In this document: in pieces, positions 1-11,725 of the stretch
Layout of the letters: every line of letters begins with the position of its first letter
Position numbering within the stretch: the stretch's first letter is position 1
From: Nomia melanderi
Lineage: Eukaryota; Arthropoda; Insecta; Hymenoptera; Halictidae
Assembly (NCBI RefSeq): GCF_051020985.1
Contig: NC_135000.1
Location: 2,480,001 to 2,544,000, forward strand
Direction: 5' to 3'
DNA: 64,000 bases
Program-made: the position numbers and the translations under genes
Notes under the pieces: generated by a model
What the model saw: the letters and a program-made list of their open reading frames with translations, nothing else
The model's database searches: none
What the model was told of the DNA's origin: nothing

Positions 1-235
1 TTCTCTAATAATTTTGATAAATGATAAATTAAAGAATTCTTTTTTTTGTCTGACGATTGATGCACGGTGCACTATTGTTATAGGAAATGTTATTTAATTG
101 ATTTCATAGTGAATTTGGTAAATGGGGAATTAAAGAATCCTTTTGTTATTTGACGATCGAAGCTCTATACATTATTTTTGTAAAAAAAACTGTTATTTAA
201 TTGATTTCGTGATAAACTTGACGAATTTAACAAAT
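1..235. repeat. Tandem repeat, ~103 bp unit, cut by the window edge
   Basis: Two full units and part of a third are visible. The block AATTAAAGAAT(T/C)C recurs at about 26 and 128, and GTTATTTAATTGATTTC recurs at about 89 and 192. Each unit also carries a TGACGAT(T/C)GA block. The units have diverged by roughly a fifth, so the array is old. It runs off the left edge, so its full length is unknown. No open frame is conserved between the units. Confidence 0.75.
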
Positions 236-812
236 TACAATCGAAAGAATAATTTTCTTCATTAATTATGAGAACGTAATATACAGATTCAATGCCAGAT
301 TCTTTAATTTGTAATCTTCTGTTATTTTGGTATAAATATTGATTACTAGGGTTAATTGTCCTAGGATTATATATTGATTAAACTGATTAAAGGGTTTCAT
401 TTGAAAATGACGTGTACTTGTTACAATTACAAGAACCATTTAATAATGTTCAAGCAAATATCTTGATACCCTTAAGCTTCGAGGAATCTTGAAATAAATT
501 GATGTGTGCAGAAAATTATTAAGGCTGAATATTACCGAGAGTAAAGATATTATCGAAAACTGACGTTGCAACGCAGTGAAACTGGCATATTTTTTGGGAT
601 AGGTACGGACTAAATCGAGAGACCGCGCCTGATTTACTGTTTCCTTTAGGGGAGGGGGTGGTCTCCAGCGAACAGGTCCGGAAATAAAGTTTTAAGGTTC
701 AATTAATTGTGATTGATGATCACACACTTATTTGGACACTCGGTTGAGAAATAAAATACTCAGAATGGAGGACAAGTGTTTTGCTGCATACTTACGCCGT
801 AAAAGTTTAGAT
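236..812. other. Intergenic AT-rich DNA, no gene seen
   Basis: There is no recognisable coding exon, RNA gene or repeat in this stretch. A short GC-richer patch lies near 600-680. I see no splice-flanked open frame. Confidence 0.5.
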
Positions 813-956
813 CAGGGGTTCTCAACTCATACTTTACCTTTCGTAACTGACAATTTACAATTTGAAACACTCATAAAATTTCGAAAACTATTAACATTCC
901 ATTGACACAAATAAGACAAAAAATTTACCAAACAATAAATACATTAGGAACCACTG
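813..956. mobile_element. Short hAT-like remnant (CAGGGGTTCTCAACT end)
   Basis: The left end reads CAGGGGTTCTCAACT and the right end reads AGGAACCACTG, whose reverse complement is CAGTGGTTCCT. These resemble the CAG(T/G)GGTTCTCAA ends of Charlie/Buster-type hAT elements. The 144 bp interior has no transposase frame, so the element would be non-autonomous. The 8 bp flanks (GTTTAGAT on the left, CGCCAGCC on the right) do not match, so a target-site duplication is not confirmed. Similar left ends occur in tandem at 43.8-44.2 kb. Confidence 0.5.
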
Positions 957-1286
957 CGCCAGCCATAATTATCTAAACAAAGCTAAATAAACATAAATAA
1001 ACTCAAAATTGCACATTACATTATAAATTATAAGCTCTATCAATAAAAGAGAAAATTTCACAAAATCGCACTATATTCCCATGATTTTCAACACATTGAA
1101 CCCATTAACACGTTGACTATGATAGCCACCAATGACCAGACGTTGCGAATCCTTTGAAAACAATTACAAGAAGAAAGCTGATGTTGAATCAACATATTTA
1201 CTAACATAAGTAACTAAACAGTAGTGTAACTTAAGAATACCTTTATTTACCTTTGTTACAAAGCAGTAAGTAATATTCCACATACA
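957..1286. other. Intergenic AT-rich DNA, no gene seen
   Basis: Mostly A-rich sequence. A string TTAACACGTTGACTATG near 1106 could be a lone end of another TTAA element, but I found no matching second end. Nothing else is supported. Confidence 0.4.
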
Positions 1287-1537
1287 TTAACCCCTTAAGT
1301 ATGTAATTTACTTAAAAAAATCTCTTATTGTGCGCGCAATAAAATTGAATAATGGAGTGTATACTCGTCAAATGTAGGCCAAATGCACGTATAATACATT
1401 CTAACGAGAAACTAATTCGAAACGAAGAAGAATTACATGTTTGTCTGAAAGACTAAATAGTCTATCGTTATAAAAGTTGGCACCGTTTAGAGTTTTAGGA
1501 TAACCTGAATACTCGTTAAACGCAGTTAACTGGTTAA
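1287..1537. mobile_element. TTAA-bounded MITE, family B (GACGAGTATACTCGTC family)
   Basis: The 251 bp element is bounded by TTAA at 1287-1290 and 1534-1537. The right end reads AACGCAGTTAACTGGTTAA, preceded by GAATACTCGTT; an internal GTGTATACTCGTCAAA lies near 1359. The left end (TTAACCCCTTAAGTATG) is degenerate. The subterminal TACTCGT motif and ends match copies at 27.2 kb and the tandem array at 41.6-42.2 kb. There is no transposase. The TTAA site fits piggyBac-superfamily mobilisation by inference only. Confidence 0.65.
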
Positions 1538-2300
1538 CGTAGGAAACAATATTATATATTGCCTCAGTTTTACGATTGCCGGCCACGAAAATGACTGCCA
1601 CGGCTCAAGTGAATGATAGTTATGTGAACCACGCGGTAGCCAACATGTTAATGCACCTATTTTCCCACCTGACCGCCAGCGGAAGTCGGCTGGACGTGAT
1701 CGTGGCCGGATCGCTAGCGTAACCGCGATCGTAAACCGTGCCGCAGCGCCGGTAGCTGGAAGACCTGTCACATTCTCCCATGGTGATCCCAGAAATCTGA
1801 GAAACCACCTAAACTAAACATAGCGACCCACCACGCTTCACCGGTTTATTTACGAACGCGGGAATCTGATGGAGATCCTGGCAGCGTAGCCCCGCGCGTG
1901 ACTGCGAGCACCGTTTTTTATCGCCCGCTTCAGGACAAGGGCTCCCAAATCCTCCTTACCTCAGTATACAGTTAATATTCCATCTCCCGCATCGAATACA
2001 CTCTTCACGCGAATTATTCACACGTTTCCCTGCGCAAAAAGCATGAAAATTCAAAGTTAACCTCTCGGAAATTCGAAAATTGGCGCGCATCGGCCGCCAT
2101 TTTGACTCAGCTACCGCCAAGCTTCTTGCCTTTAGAAGACTACCATGTTTTATCGAAGAAGATTATGAAATGTTATGAAATGATTGATATTTTTTAGTCA
2201 TACAGTTGGATCTTCTATAATGCGATTAGAAATTGTTGAGAAATTACTGCAAATGTGAGATTTTCCATGAGAAACTGATACAGACAGAGGACCAACTTAC
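1538..2300. other. Intergenic, partly CpG-rich, no gene seen
   Basis: A GC-richer block runs from about 1570 to 2130. Near 2090 it holds GCCGCCATTTTG, the reverse complement of a YY1/Pho-type site (AAAATGGCGGC). Open frames here on the minus strand overlap one another and have no recognisable domain. It may be a regulatory island; no exon can be defended. Confidence 0.4.
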
Positions 2301-2540
2301 ATAACTCCTTGTCCTGATTTCTTTTACGACTGTGCTTGATAAAGCTACTTTATCTTTAATAATTTAGTAGAAAGAAAAGAATTTGATGCTTATTCTGTAT
2401 CTACGTTTACTGTAAAAGTTAAAGATTGATAATAGACAAATAATATTTCATTTATATGACAAACAAATAAATAGCATTTGGAATGTCGAGCTTGCTTGAC
2501 AATTTTCATCACAAGTCTGACTGGATATTATAGTTATTGA
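2301..2540 (+). mobile_element. Family E MITE copy, degraded ends
   Basis: Starts ATAACTCCTTGTCCTGATTT and ends near CTGGATATTATAGTTATTGA. The interior matches the copy at 31,256-31,476: both hold a block around TCTACGT(T/C)TAC and a right part with TCATCACAAGTCTGACTGG or its variant. Both TTAA ends have mutated here. This copy stops at the ends without the extra flanking homology shared by the 31 and 47 kb copies, which helps define the element limits. Confidence 0.6.
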
Positions 2541-4379
2541 TACAAGTTGATACAATAACGCGAATATTTTAATCGTGTTACAGAGTGTTCTACTGTACAG
2601 CAATACTCAAAATTAAAATTCTTAAAAAACTATTTCTTAATACTAAAATTACAAATATAAAAAAAATAAAAATTAATCACAATATAACATACAGAAATCG
2701 ATAAAAATTTGTATAGACGTAATATAAGTTATAATCGAGACACCTGTTAGCGGAATCTTGGTTTTAACCCCTACAATATCGTATCAAATTCCTGGCGAAG
2801 ATTTCTAATATGGTTTGACAAATATAAATGTCATTCAGTTCTTTCGAGATCAAGTGACACATTATTCTTCTTGTTAGTAACTTTTGTAGTTTAGAGAGAA
2901 TCTAGACATAGGAAGAACATAAAAGAACATAAAGTGCATTATTAATTATAAATAGTTCTAACAAGTGTAATCGCGACATTCAATCGTAGAGCAAGGAGTT
3001 AACAAATGAAGCGAGACTGTAATAATTGGCTCGAAGAATTCCGTGCAACTCTGTTGCAGAAGTTGGTTGGTAATCCATCCTGGAATCAGCCAATTAAAGT
3101 CCACGATCAACATCCCAATTCCTCTAATTAAACAGCGTGATCACCGAAATCCGCGTCAAAGTAGCAAAGGACGACAGCTCAAAGAGGACGGGCTAAGATA
3201 GGGATAGAGGAACAGGGGGATAGATAAAGGTCCGTAGGACTTGCTAGGAAGGCATAACATCTGTTCCCTGTCTTTTCCTACTAAATCACTGCAATTTCTG
3301 TCACTCCTTTCGTTTTCCCTGGGAAGATGAATCGTTCGTCGTTAGTGCCAACGACGGCCTCCGCGGATACCCCCTCCCCGCCATCCTCGAGTATACAGGG
3401 TGAGGCGTGTAAGTCGTAATAACTGAACGCACCCCGAGATCTCGGTAACACTGACAAATGTTGATAATAATACGGTTCAAGAGTATTACAGGATGTCAAA
3501 ATTTTTACCTTACCACTTTTCTCGCTGAAAAGGATTATGACGGTTTCGAAGTTATAAAATATTTTTTGTAGATAATTATTGTATTGTAATTGATTACAGA
3601 TAAAGGCATAAATATTTGGATTTAATGTGTTTCTAATTTTAAGGATTGATATTGGACAATCTGTTAAAGGTTTTATAATTAAGCCAGTGAAACTTCTCTC
3701 GACATCTGGAGACACATGTGTTTCTCTTTTGATTTATAGTCTTAGTTGATCTTAAACGACTGGAGTCAATTAATTACGAGGAAATTTAATTGAATTGTAG
3801 AGTTTTTGAGATTTTGAAATTTTAATGTACAGGAAATGCGATCAATTGTATTTTAGTTTTGATAGTTTTAACGTTTTCTAGGGTTATTGTCGTCTAATGC
3901 AGATTTTGCGATTTATGTGCCTCACACTGTATATGCTCGTGTAGAAGCAGTCCAATGGCACGGCACTTATTCGGGGACCGATTTACGCCGGCAGTAAACC
4001 GTTCCGCGATGCTGTGTGCCACTCAGACGGGACGTAGGTAAATACACGGGAACCACCGGGCCGGTGACGCTCGAACGCCGATGGACGCAGATGAAAATAG
4101 AAACCGGTAAAGATCGGCCGGTTCTCCGTGATTAGCGGATTGGAACTCCTAATGCTGGACCTCTAAAAGAAGAGATCACCGCTGCATTTAACCCTCCGTG
4201 CACTGTCCAAGCGATTTCCGCGTCCATGTTACGCGACTGAAATTAGATCACGCTGATATCCAATTAGGGGTGGAAACGTAGAGGCTTTGACTTAAAATTG
4301 AATGTTTATATAAAGCGGTAATACGAAATTTATCAATATATTTTTCTAGTAGTAAACGTAACAAGGACCATCTTTTTTA
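2541..4379. other. Intergenic DNA, no gene seen
   Basis: AT-rich with a GC-richer patch at about 3930-4240. A 144-codon minus-strand open frame at 3281-3715 has biased, low-information composition and matches no family I know, so I do not call it a gene. Confidence 0.45.
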
Positions 4380-4725
4380 AATATCTGAATTTTCAAATTT
4401 TCAACTCTTTAAGTTTCCAAATTTCCAAACTTAAAAACTTACATGCTTACAAACTTTCAAACCTTCAAACTTCCAAACCTTCAAACTTAAAAACTTTCAA
4501 AATTTCAACTTTTAAGTTTCCAAATTTTCAAACTTAAAAACTTACAAGCTTACAAACTTTCAAACCTTCAAACCTTCAAACTTAAAAACTTTCAAAATTT
4601 CAACTTTTAAGTTTCCAAATTTTCAAGTTTAAAAACTTACAAGCCTACAAACTTCCAAACCTTGAAACTTAAAAACTTTCGAACTTTCAAACCTTCAAAC
4701 TTTAAAAGTTTCAAATTGAAAAAAT
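4380..4725. repeat. Minisatellite of AAACTTNCAA-type short units with ~95 bp higher-order period
   Basis: The stretch is built from 9-10 base units such as AAACTTTCAA, AAACCTTCAA and AAACTTACAA. A longer pattern containing CAACTTTTAAGTTTCC recurs at about 4507 and 4602, with a weaker copy at 4402, giving a 95-105 bp super-unit. The plus strand is almost devoid of G. It has no coding signal. Confidence 0.8.
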
Positions 4726-5854
4726 AAGCTCATAAAAGTTCGGAAGTTCCTTATGATCCATGACTTCTCATTAAGTTACTTCCCAAAATGTGTATCTGCC
4801 ATCAAAAATTCCTCAATATTTCTAATGACAAACCTTTGTTCCACAAAAGAGTTAAAAGTTAGTGTTCAAATGTTTTCATAATTGTCTCGGATCTATTGTT
4901 TTCACTGACTCACTGATCACTGGAAGTTCCAACCAATGGAAACAGTACAATGACCTTTTTCCTCATTAACGAGTGAGTATTTCAGGAAATACGCTCGACT
5001 GGAAACCAGGGGCGGGGAAAGTTAATAAAAGGCGCGTTCCTTGGGCGGGATATCGGCAGAATTCGGTAGCCGATCTCCATTCGTGTCGCTGTGTAGTACC
5101 TCGTGCCGCGGCGCGGCGGTGGCGGCTAATTAAGCGACGTAATGAGGTCGTCCCCACGAGTTAATTATTTCTCGGGTATCGTCGACGCGGATGAACGGTC
5201 CTCTGCGATCGTAGCTCTCCCTCTGCTGCCCCAGCGCGACAGGAAACGAGTGACGTAAAATGATTCCTCGAAAGCTGCTCCCGACCAGCGACAATTTATA
5301 AAAAGAAATTGTTCGGTTAACAGATTCAGGTCGGGACATGTTTCTATATGTTTGATCATAGATCGCAGTAATAACAATGTCTGTAAACATAATGTTTAAG
5401 GGCATTCTATTGTTGCGTCTTTAGTTTTCTGACTTCAATTGCTAATTGTATGTAAATGTATATAAATAATTTAGTAAATAATTGACTTATTAACGTTGAT
5501 TTATTCTAATATTATAAATGAACTGTGTACTACTAGTACATGTTGTAGTGAACGTGTTAACAGAACAGGGGTTCGTATTTTAATAATATATTGATGAAGT
5601 TTAAAATATAGACAATAAATTGATTTTGATTATTTCTATTTTATAACGTTTGTTTGAAGAAATATAGATTGTGTATAAAGACGTGAGTTTTGTAAGTAGT
5701 GAATGTTAATTGTGTTTATTAAAGTGCAAGTGGATGTTAAAATATTTACGTTTGTTTGTTAATTTGTGAAATAATAGGAAAATATATTTTAAAATTTTTT
5801 ATTCGTTTTGTAAATTTTGGAACAGTTGGTAACCTCATAATGGTGTTCCATTAT
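4726..5854. other. Intergenic with a CpG-rich island at about 4970-5330
   Basis: The island carries short overlapping frames on both strands, none recognisable. It is flanked by AT-rich DNA. A promoter or enhancer role is possible but unsupported. Confidence 0.4.
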
Positions 5855-6045
5855 TATTATGGTAGTTTTTATTATTCTATTTTTATTATCTTATTCGATA
5901 TTAATATTTGACTATTATTATTCTATTATTATTGTCCTACTTGATATTAATATCTTACTATTACCATTCTATTATTATTATCCTATCAGATATCAACATT
6001 TTAATATTCTTATTCTATTGCTATTACATATTAACAATAAATATC
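5855..6045. repeat. 46 bp tandem repeat, AT-rich
   Basis: The core GATAT(T/C)AA(T/C)ATT recurs at about 5897, 5943 and 5989, exactly 46 bp apart. Between cores the sequence is a TTATTATTATTCTA-like run. The hydrophobic open frame across it is a by-product of the repeat. Confidence 0.7.
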
Positions 6046-7220
6046 CACAAGACTTCGACTGTTTAAGAACCAACTACAAATTCTTTCACAAATCGCCACA
6101 CTTTCTCACAATTTTCATTCACTACTGAAGCTATAATAATGATCTCCTCAATTCCTATTTAAATACTTACGTTACAAATCCGCCATTTTAACTACTCAAT
6201 GGCGCACAAAAACGGCAATGTCAAGCGTAAGAGGTTTAATTACGCGTTCAAGCACCTGGAAAGGAAAAATGGACCGACCGATTCAATAAATCCACGTAAA
6301 TACATAGAACGGAACGGAACTGCCTCGTGGACATGTGCATCTTATTTTCGCAGGATCTCAGGCGAGACCGAGGTGTCCTGGCGCCTGGACCGATGATTTA
6401 TTCTCGTGGGGCGTTCTCCGGCGAGAAGAGGCCGGGGTGGGAGGTCACGATCCTCGGTCGAGGGAGGAAAATACTCTGGGGGTGCGACTTCCTTGTTGTT
6501 TCGTGGACGAATAAATTGCTGTTTGCTTCTTTTGCGGCAGCGTTTCCTTGGATTAAGGTGCAAGGTTGCAGGAAGTGCCCGAGACGGATGTGAAATTGTG
6601 TTTTTAGTAGGAAGAAATAACGTTAGTGGATAATAATATTACCAATAATGATTATTATTAATCGCTTTTATATTATTTATATTAATCATTTTCAGTTATT
6701 AATAATTATTATTAAGTAATAATTTTTGTCATGAACAATGAAAACAACATTGTAATATTATAAAACTTATTATATTAGTATTACATTGTATTTCCTCTAC
6801 TTATTATAGCATTGTAATATTATTTTATTATTTACTTGTTAATTAAACTGCATAATATGGACCATTATAACGTGAGTAAAAGAAGATTTGTGAATTATAA
6901 GAGATTTTTATTAATCTCAGTCTCTTAGTCTACAATTTTTATTGCTTGAAGTAGAATGGTTTTGTAAGTATGATGAGAAAAGAAATATAAATATTTATTT
7001 GTAATGAATACGTGACAGTGAATAATTATTTTTCTATATAAACATTGTGAGGCCGCTGGAAATGGAATACTTTTGATACTAACAATTACACAACGGATAT
7101 TTATTTACCTCTACAAATTTCGAGGCAAACACACCAGTTATATAAATAGAATTTTAATTGTCCGTACAATATTTTTAACCCTTTAAACGATCAATGCAAG
7201 AGTACAAATTCTACGTTCTT
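6046..7220. other. Intergenic, CpG-rich part at about 6180-6600
   Basis: TCCGCCATTTT near 6180 is a reverse-orientation YY1/Pho-like core. Overlapping frames at 6199-6633 on both strands are typical of GC-rich non-coding DNA. The rest is A/T-rich with no gene signal. Confidence 0.4.
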
Positions 7221-7429
7221 TTAACCCTTTGCACTCGGTTTATTTCCAACGTTGTTAAATGTAAACTTGTATTCATTTTTAGGGAAATGTATTAAAGCAA
7301 TTTATTGTGGTAGAATTCAACGTTTTATATTCGTTTTATTTATCATTTTATACTTTTTAAAACAACCTGCAACCTTTTACAACAAATTTGTATTATCATC
7401 TCCAGCATGACACGCGAGTGCAAAGATAT
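7221..7429. mobile_element. piggyBac-style MITE, family A, right end decayed
   Basis: Begins TTAACCCTTTGCACTCG at 7221 and ends with CGAGTGCAAAG at 7415-7425, followed by a mutated TTAA. The interior (GTAAACTTGTAT and GTGGTAGAATTCAACG blocks) is clearly homologous to the copy at 23,170-23,412. It has no transposase frame. TTAA targets and CCC-starting ends are hallmarks of the piggyBac superfamily; assignment to it is an inference. Confidence 0.75.
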
Positions 7430-8130
7430 AAGTATCAAAAACTTCACCAGAAAACAATAAAATGTACTTAAATATCCACGGTCCAATAACAAATAACAAT
7501 TGCGCGAACTTAAGGAGATTAATTAACTAGAATCGCTTGTAATCATATGATATCAACGGTACAGATGATCTTTGTTCATTTACAGTAAAAAATGTTCGAA
7601 CAGCCATGACGGGTACTGTGCCACGAACAAGTAAACAGAGAACCGGTAAGAAAGCTAAAGGCGGCTCCACAGGATGCGTCCTTCCTCCCGAGCGCACTCG
7701 GACAAGGGGCCATTCAAAGGAAATTCTAACTGTTTACCGTTGCGGTAAACCGACGGCTCCCTTTTCCCTTTCTTCTTTTCCGATCGATAAACGGTGAATC
7801 GTTCTTTAAGACTGGTGCCTATCGCCATTAACGAATCAGGTAAGCCCCGTACGCACCACCATTTAACCCCTTCGGTTCTTCTGACAGACCAGACTCGTCA
7901 TACGATTTTTGAAGCTACTTATGACGTTTTCACATCAATTTTATACAAGTAAATTCATAACAGAGCAATAGAATTTAATTAATTTCCCATTTTTTCGTAT
8001 ACGGTAAGATATATGCATATTGTTTCCTTTTCGTGTATATTTTTTGTATATAATTAAATAATCAAATTTGGCAATTTTAGGTCAAAATATTAAGCGAAAA
8101 GATTAAATGAGCTCATCACTGTATAGAAAC
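7430..8130. other. Intergenic DNA, no gene seen
   Basis: Contains a modest GC-rich block at about 7600-7860 with a short open frame at 7606-7797 that I cannot assign. Otherwise AT-rich. Confidence 0.4.
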
Positions 8131-8626
8131 AAAAATATTGGTAAAATTAAACATTTTTTGTAGGTGTGATCGTTAAGCGAAATGGAAAAATCTTTTTTGG
8201 GATTATTTAGTAATACGTTAACTTTACTATCATATTCTTTTTATTATTTAAAATTATCAAGTGACAGCGTTATACAATATTGTCTATTATCATGTTTGGC
8301 AGGTCCTTCTTAGTTGTCACGAAGCAGGGAAAGTTACTGGAACATAAAAGGCATAATTTTTATGTGAACTTAAATACGAATATATATTTCGGAAGTAGCG
8401 TTCGATATTGTTGATGCCTCAACTTATTGAGTTCTTACAAACATTTAAACTTAACATTTATATTTATACTATATAATAGGCAATATTGTACAACGTTACC
8501 ATTTTATAATTTCAGATAATAAACTAATAAGGAGACTATGGTCTTGCTAAATATCCTATAAAAAGATTTTTCCATTTTACTTAATAACTATTTAAAGAAA
8601 AAATATTTAATTTTACTAATATCTTA
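8131..8626. mobile_element. Family D element with long inverted ends
   Basis: The left ~90 bp (from AAAAATATTGGTAAAATTAA) reappears inverted in the last ~90 bp (about 8540-8626). Both arms contain GATTTTTCCATTTTACTTAA or a close reverse complement. The ~300 bp between the arms is not coding. A second, shorter copy lies at 45,588-45,905 with the same arms, which supports a mobile element (MITE-like or foldback). The exact termini and target duplication are uncertain. Confidence 0.7.
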
Positions 8627-8700
8627 ACAATTACATAGGTGTGTGTATACTCCCTTAAATGATTATGTAACGATTCGGATTTTCGATCGAAAATCTGTTT

Positions 8701-8719
8701 TCAAGGTCACTCAAGGTCA
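8701..8719 (+). promoter_or_regulatory. Paired NR5A/FTZ-F1-type half-sites
   Basis: TCAAGGTCA occurs at 8701-8709 and again at 8711-8719, a perfect direct repeat with 10 bp spacing. Each copy fits the extended monomeric nuclear-receptor consensus YCAAGGYCR used by FTZ-F1/NR5A and ERR-like receptors. The target gene is unknown; UBE2J2 lies about 2 kb to the right. The role is inferred. Confidence 0.4.
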
Positions 8720-10786
8720 TTTAATATGGATTTAGGTAGTTATAATTGCACAACGCACTCGTATGTCAAGATATATGTATATTATCAATTGTTAAATACT
8801 ATGTATAAAAGAAATATATAGTTACAACAATATTTGGTATCTTATGTCTGTAGGATAAAGTTTGGGGAGTCACTAAGTCGTTATTATTACCAATGTCGAT
8901 GAATTCAATGATGCTTTTCAAAAGTATTTCCTTTTAAATTCATTAATACTTCGTTTAAAAGTTTGTCAACTAGGAAAAGTTTTCGTTCTTCCTTTCTATT
9001 GACTTTAATACGTATGTGTCGTGTATTTAAAGAAGCGCAATTTGTGTAATGCAAAGGCGTGAGATTCGTAACGAACGAATTGCGATATTTCAAAAATCCC
9101 GCGGTTGCGCATTTGCGATAACGGGTCCTACGAGTTTTCGTATGTTCCTGAGCGGATGTATCTCACGTTTCTCGTTACAGTATAGCGTATTTACATGTTC
9201 TTACAGTAGGATTAAAAAATGTTCTTCGTTATACACGCAGAAATAGAAAATACGAATGCAAATAGGCGTGCATAATCTTAGATAACCTTCAAAAATATAT
9301 TCAAACTGACCAAAGAAATTATAGGTTAACATAGATAGCAATTCTAGTTTCTATTAATAAATAGACTTTTCCTCTCGACGTAAATGATTAATAAAACTCA
9401 TTTTAGAAGACAAAGCGATTGTTTCGTTATAAAAATAACGTATTTATCGAATTCTTCCGACCGTAATATCTCGATCGATTCGAGATCCAATATGGTGGAC
9501 AATGGGCGCGAGAAACCGGACTTTATGTGTCAAATTTGACACGTCCGGTTCCTTCGTGTTTAACGTTAAAGTTTAAAAAAGAATTGTTGAGTAGAAAATA
9601 TATAATATACAGATAGCTACAAGAATTATACAATAGTTAGACAACTATAAGAAAGTGGACACTTTCTTTTACATACGGAAGTTTAATTTGTAAATAATAG
9701 TGAGGCAGTTTCGTGTAACATAAATATCGACTTATCGATCCTATTTTAGTTCTTAATGATAGTGACCAGTTTAAATCAGATGTTAGTTTTAGTGTTACAA
9801 TGAAAACGCATGATGGAAGAATCAATATTATTTTAAATGGAATTGCTTTTAAAATGATAGTGTCGTATTCGAGACCGAAAATGGATACCGACGTTACCAG
9901 CCCCTTTCCGGGTAAGTCTGTATTCATTAATTGCATTTACCTTACTAACTTACTACACATATTTACAAGATCGACGTTATTCTCTTCTGACACAAGCTAT
10001 TCCACTAAGCTCACATCAATTCAGTTCAAATTTCAATTCAATTTCATTGGCACATCGCAGAGGCAAACAAACTGTTTTGTTCATATAAGTTTGTGCAATT
10101 ACATTTTCTTTAAACGTTACAGTGTATTATAGGGCAAGATTCTCCACGAGTATATAAATGAAATCGAAAATTGAAGTTTTAAAATTATAACAAAAAGTTT
10201 TCAATGTTCATAAAACAGGAAGCCCCTACGATCCTTTTTTCCCCTCTTTTTAGGTCTCCTTCTTTTTTCCCTCTTTTCATTTTACACTTGTACACAATTC
10301 ATAAAATAACTGCTATAAAGAGTTCAGTAAAGAACCACAGCTTTGGAAGTTTGCGTGACAGAACTCGATTCAATCCAATGTCAATGAAACAGATTCTAAG
10401 CAGTAAACAATGTTAAATTCTTGACAACGTGTCAGAACTTAAGACATTATGTTCCCAATAATAATTAGTAAATTCTCAACAAATTTCCAACCCTGACGTA
10501 GTATGTTATCACGTTTAAAATTTGCAAATATAGTACAACTTGTATTTTACAATTAACCTTCATATATAAAAATCTATCAAACACCCACAGCATACTGGCA
10601 TACACAGAACCGAGAGGTTGTATAGTACTGTGTAGATAAATATAGATAAGCAGGCATGTCAGACTCTAGAACTCTACATCTCAAGTTTCAAACATCATTT
10701 CTCAAGATCTGCACGCATTATATCACAACTTTCTCCATTCTTAAATAATCTAGAAAACAGGTGAATGCTTCACAATCACTTCCAAC
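8720..10786. other. Intergenic / downstream of UBE2J2
   Basis: No coding exon is recognised. It holds a bulged palindrome at 9514-9550 (see findings). Sequence immediately left of 10,787 should include the 3' UTR of UBE2J2, which reads leftward; I did not find a clear AATAAA on that strand close by. Confidence 0.4.
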
Positions 10787-11725
10787 TTATTCCATGGCAA
10801 TGCTCCTTAATACATATTTTACTACAAACGCAAATGCTGTGAAGCCTATAATGACCAAAACATTAGTAAGCACTCTATGCAACGGACTTTGTTCTCTTTG
10901 CAACTGGTCCTGAATCAAAGACGAAACCTCTGATGTCATAGATTGATACCTTCCTTGCTTTTCTAATTCTTTTCTATGTTTCAATTCTGCTTTAATAACC
11001 TGTAATATAAAATTGTTTCGTTTTTATTATCAATACACATTTAATCATATGTATTTATAATAGAAAAATATTAATAGTACCTCAACAGTTTCTGGGAAGA
11101 GTTCGCAGAACATTTTATCTTGTAAATTATATTCCAAACTTTGTGCAGCCAACTGTCTTTTTTCATAGTCTGTTGTATTAATACTACCCCAAGTAGGACT
11201 TTTCTCAATCTATTATCAAAATTATCAATGCTAAACATCAAATTATAATTTTAAGATTACTGGTCATAAATAATTATTTGCATACCATAAAACTAAGTAA
11301 TCCAATAAGAATGGTAGACACACTCCATGCCGGGTTCCAAGTATCAGGATGAAAATCAGATATGGATAAACACAATTTTGTATTAACCTTAAATCTGCCA
11401 TTCGGAGTGCTCATATAAATGCTAGGTGGCTGAAATGGAAATTCTCCAGGAAATATAAGCTTTCCATGATAAAATCCTCCTTCATATGGCGTTTTTTCTG
11501 GGCCTTTTACAACATAATGCCTACAAAACATTATGTCGTGTTCAAAATTATTTTATATTACTCCACATAATAAAATATGAATGAATCCAATTCAATATTA
11601 ACTATTAACCATTCTAATATATTTGAAGGTACAGGTTCAGCAAGAACATAAGGTACAGGATCTTTTTTCAATCGTAAATAATCCTGTTTCAATATTGCTG
11701 TTGCACTATTTGTTTTTCTGTTCAT
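10787..11725 (-). CDS. UBE2J2: Ubiquitin-conjugating enzyme E2 J2
   Basis: Four coding exons on the minus strand: 11,725-11,610, 11,520-11,286, 11,209-11,081 and 10,999-10,787, joined by GT-AG introns with frame kept. The product is 230 aa. It transfers ubiquitin from E1 to ER-associated degradation substrates and is anchored in the ER membrane, with the catalytic domain in the cytosol. The UBC core starts in exon 1 (QDYLRLKKDPVPY); a Trp codon spans the first junction. The catalytic Cys is about residue 89 in NTKLCLSISDFHPDTWNPAW, and LLSFM-IEKSPTWGSI follows. The tail-anchor segment is VLVIIGFTAFAFVVKYVLR near residues 207-225. It closely follows human UBE2J2 (259 aa) but has a shorter linker between core and anchor. 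The start is the Met before RKTNSATAILKQDY, the only sensible N-terminus. Confidence 0.96.

Noticed and set aside
5859..6128. 89-codon hydrophobic frame
   Set aside because: Encoded by the 46 bp AT-rich tandem repeat.
10610..10635. let-7-like string GAGGTTGTATAGT
   Set aside because: Matches only the 3' part of let-7, lacks the seed region, and no hairpin is evident; chance similarity in the UBE2J2 3' region.
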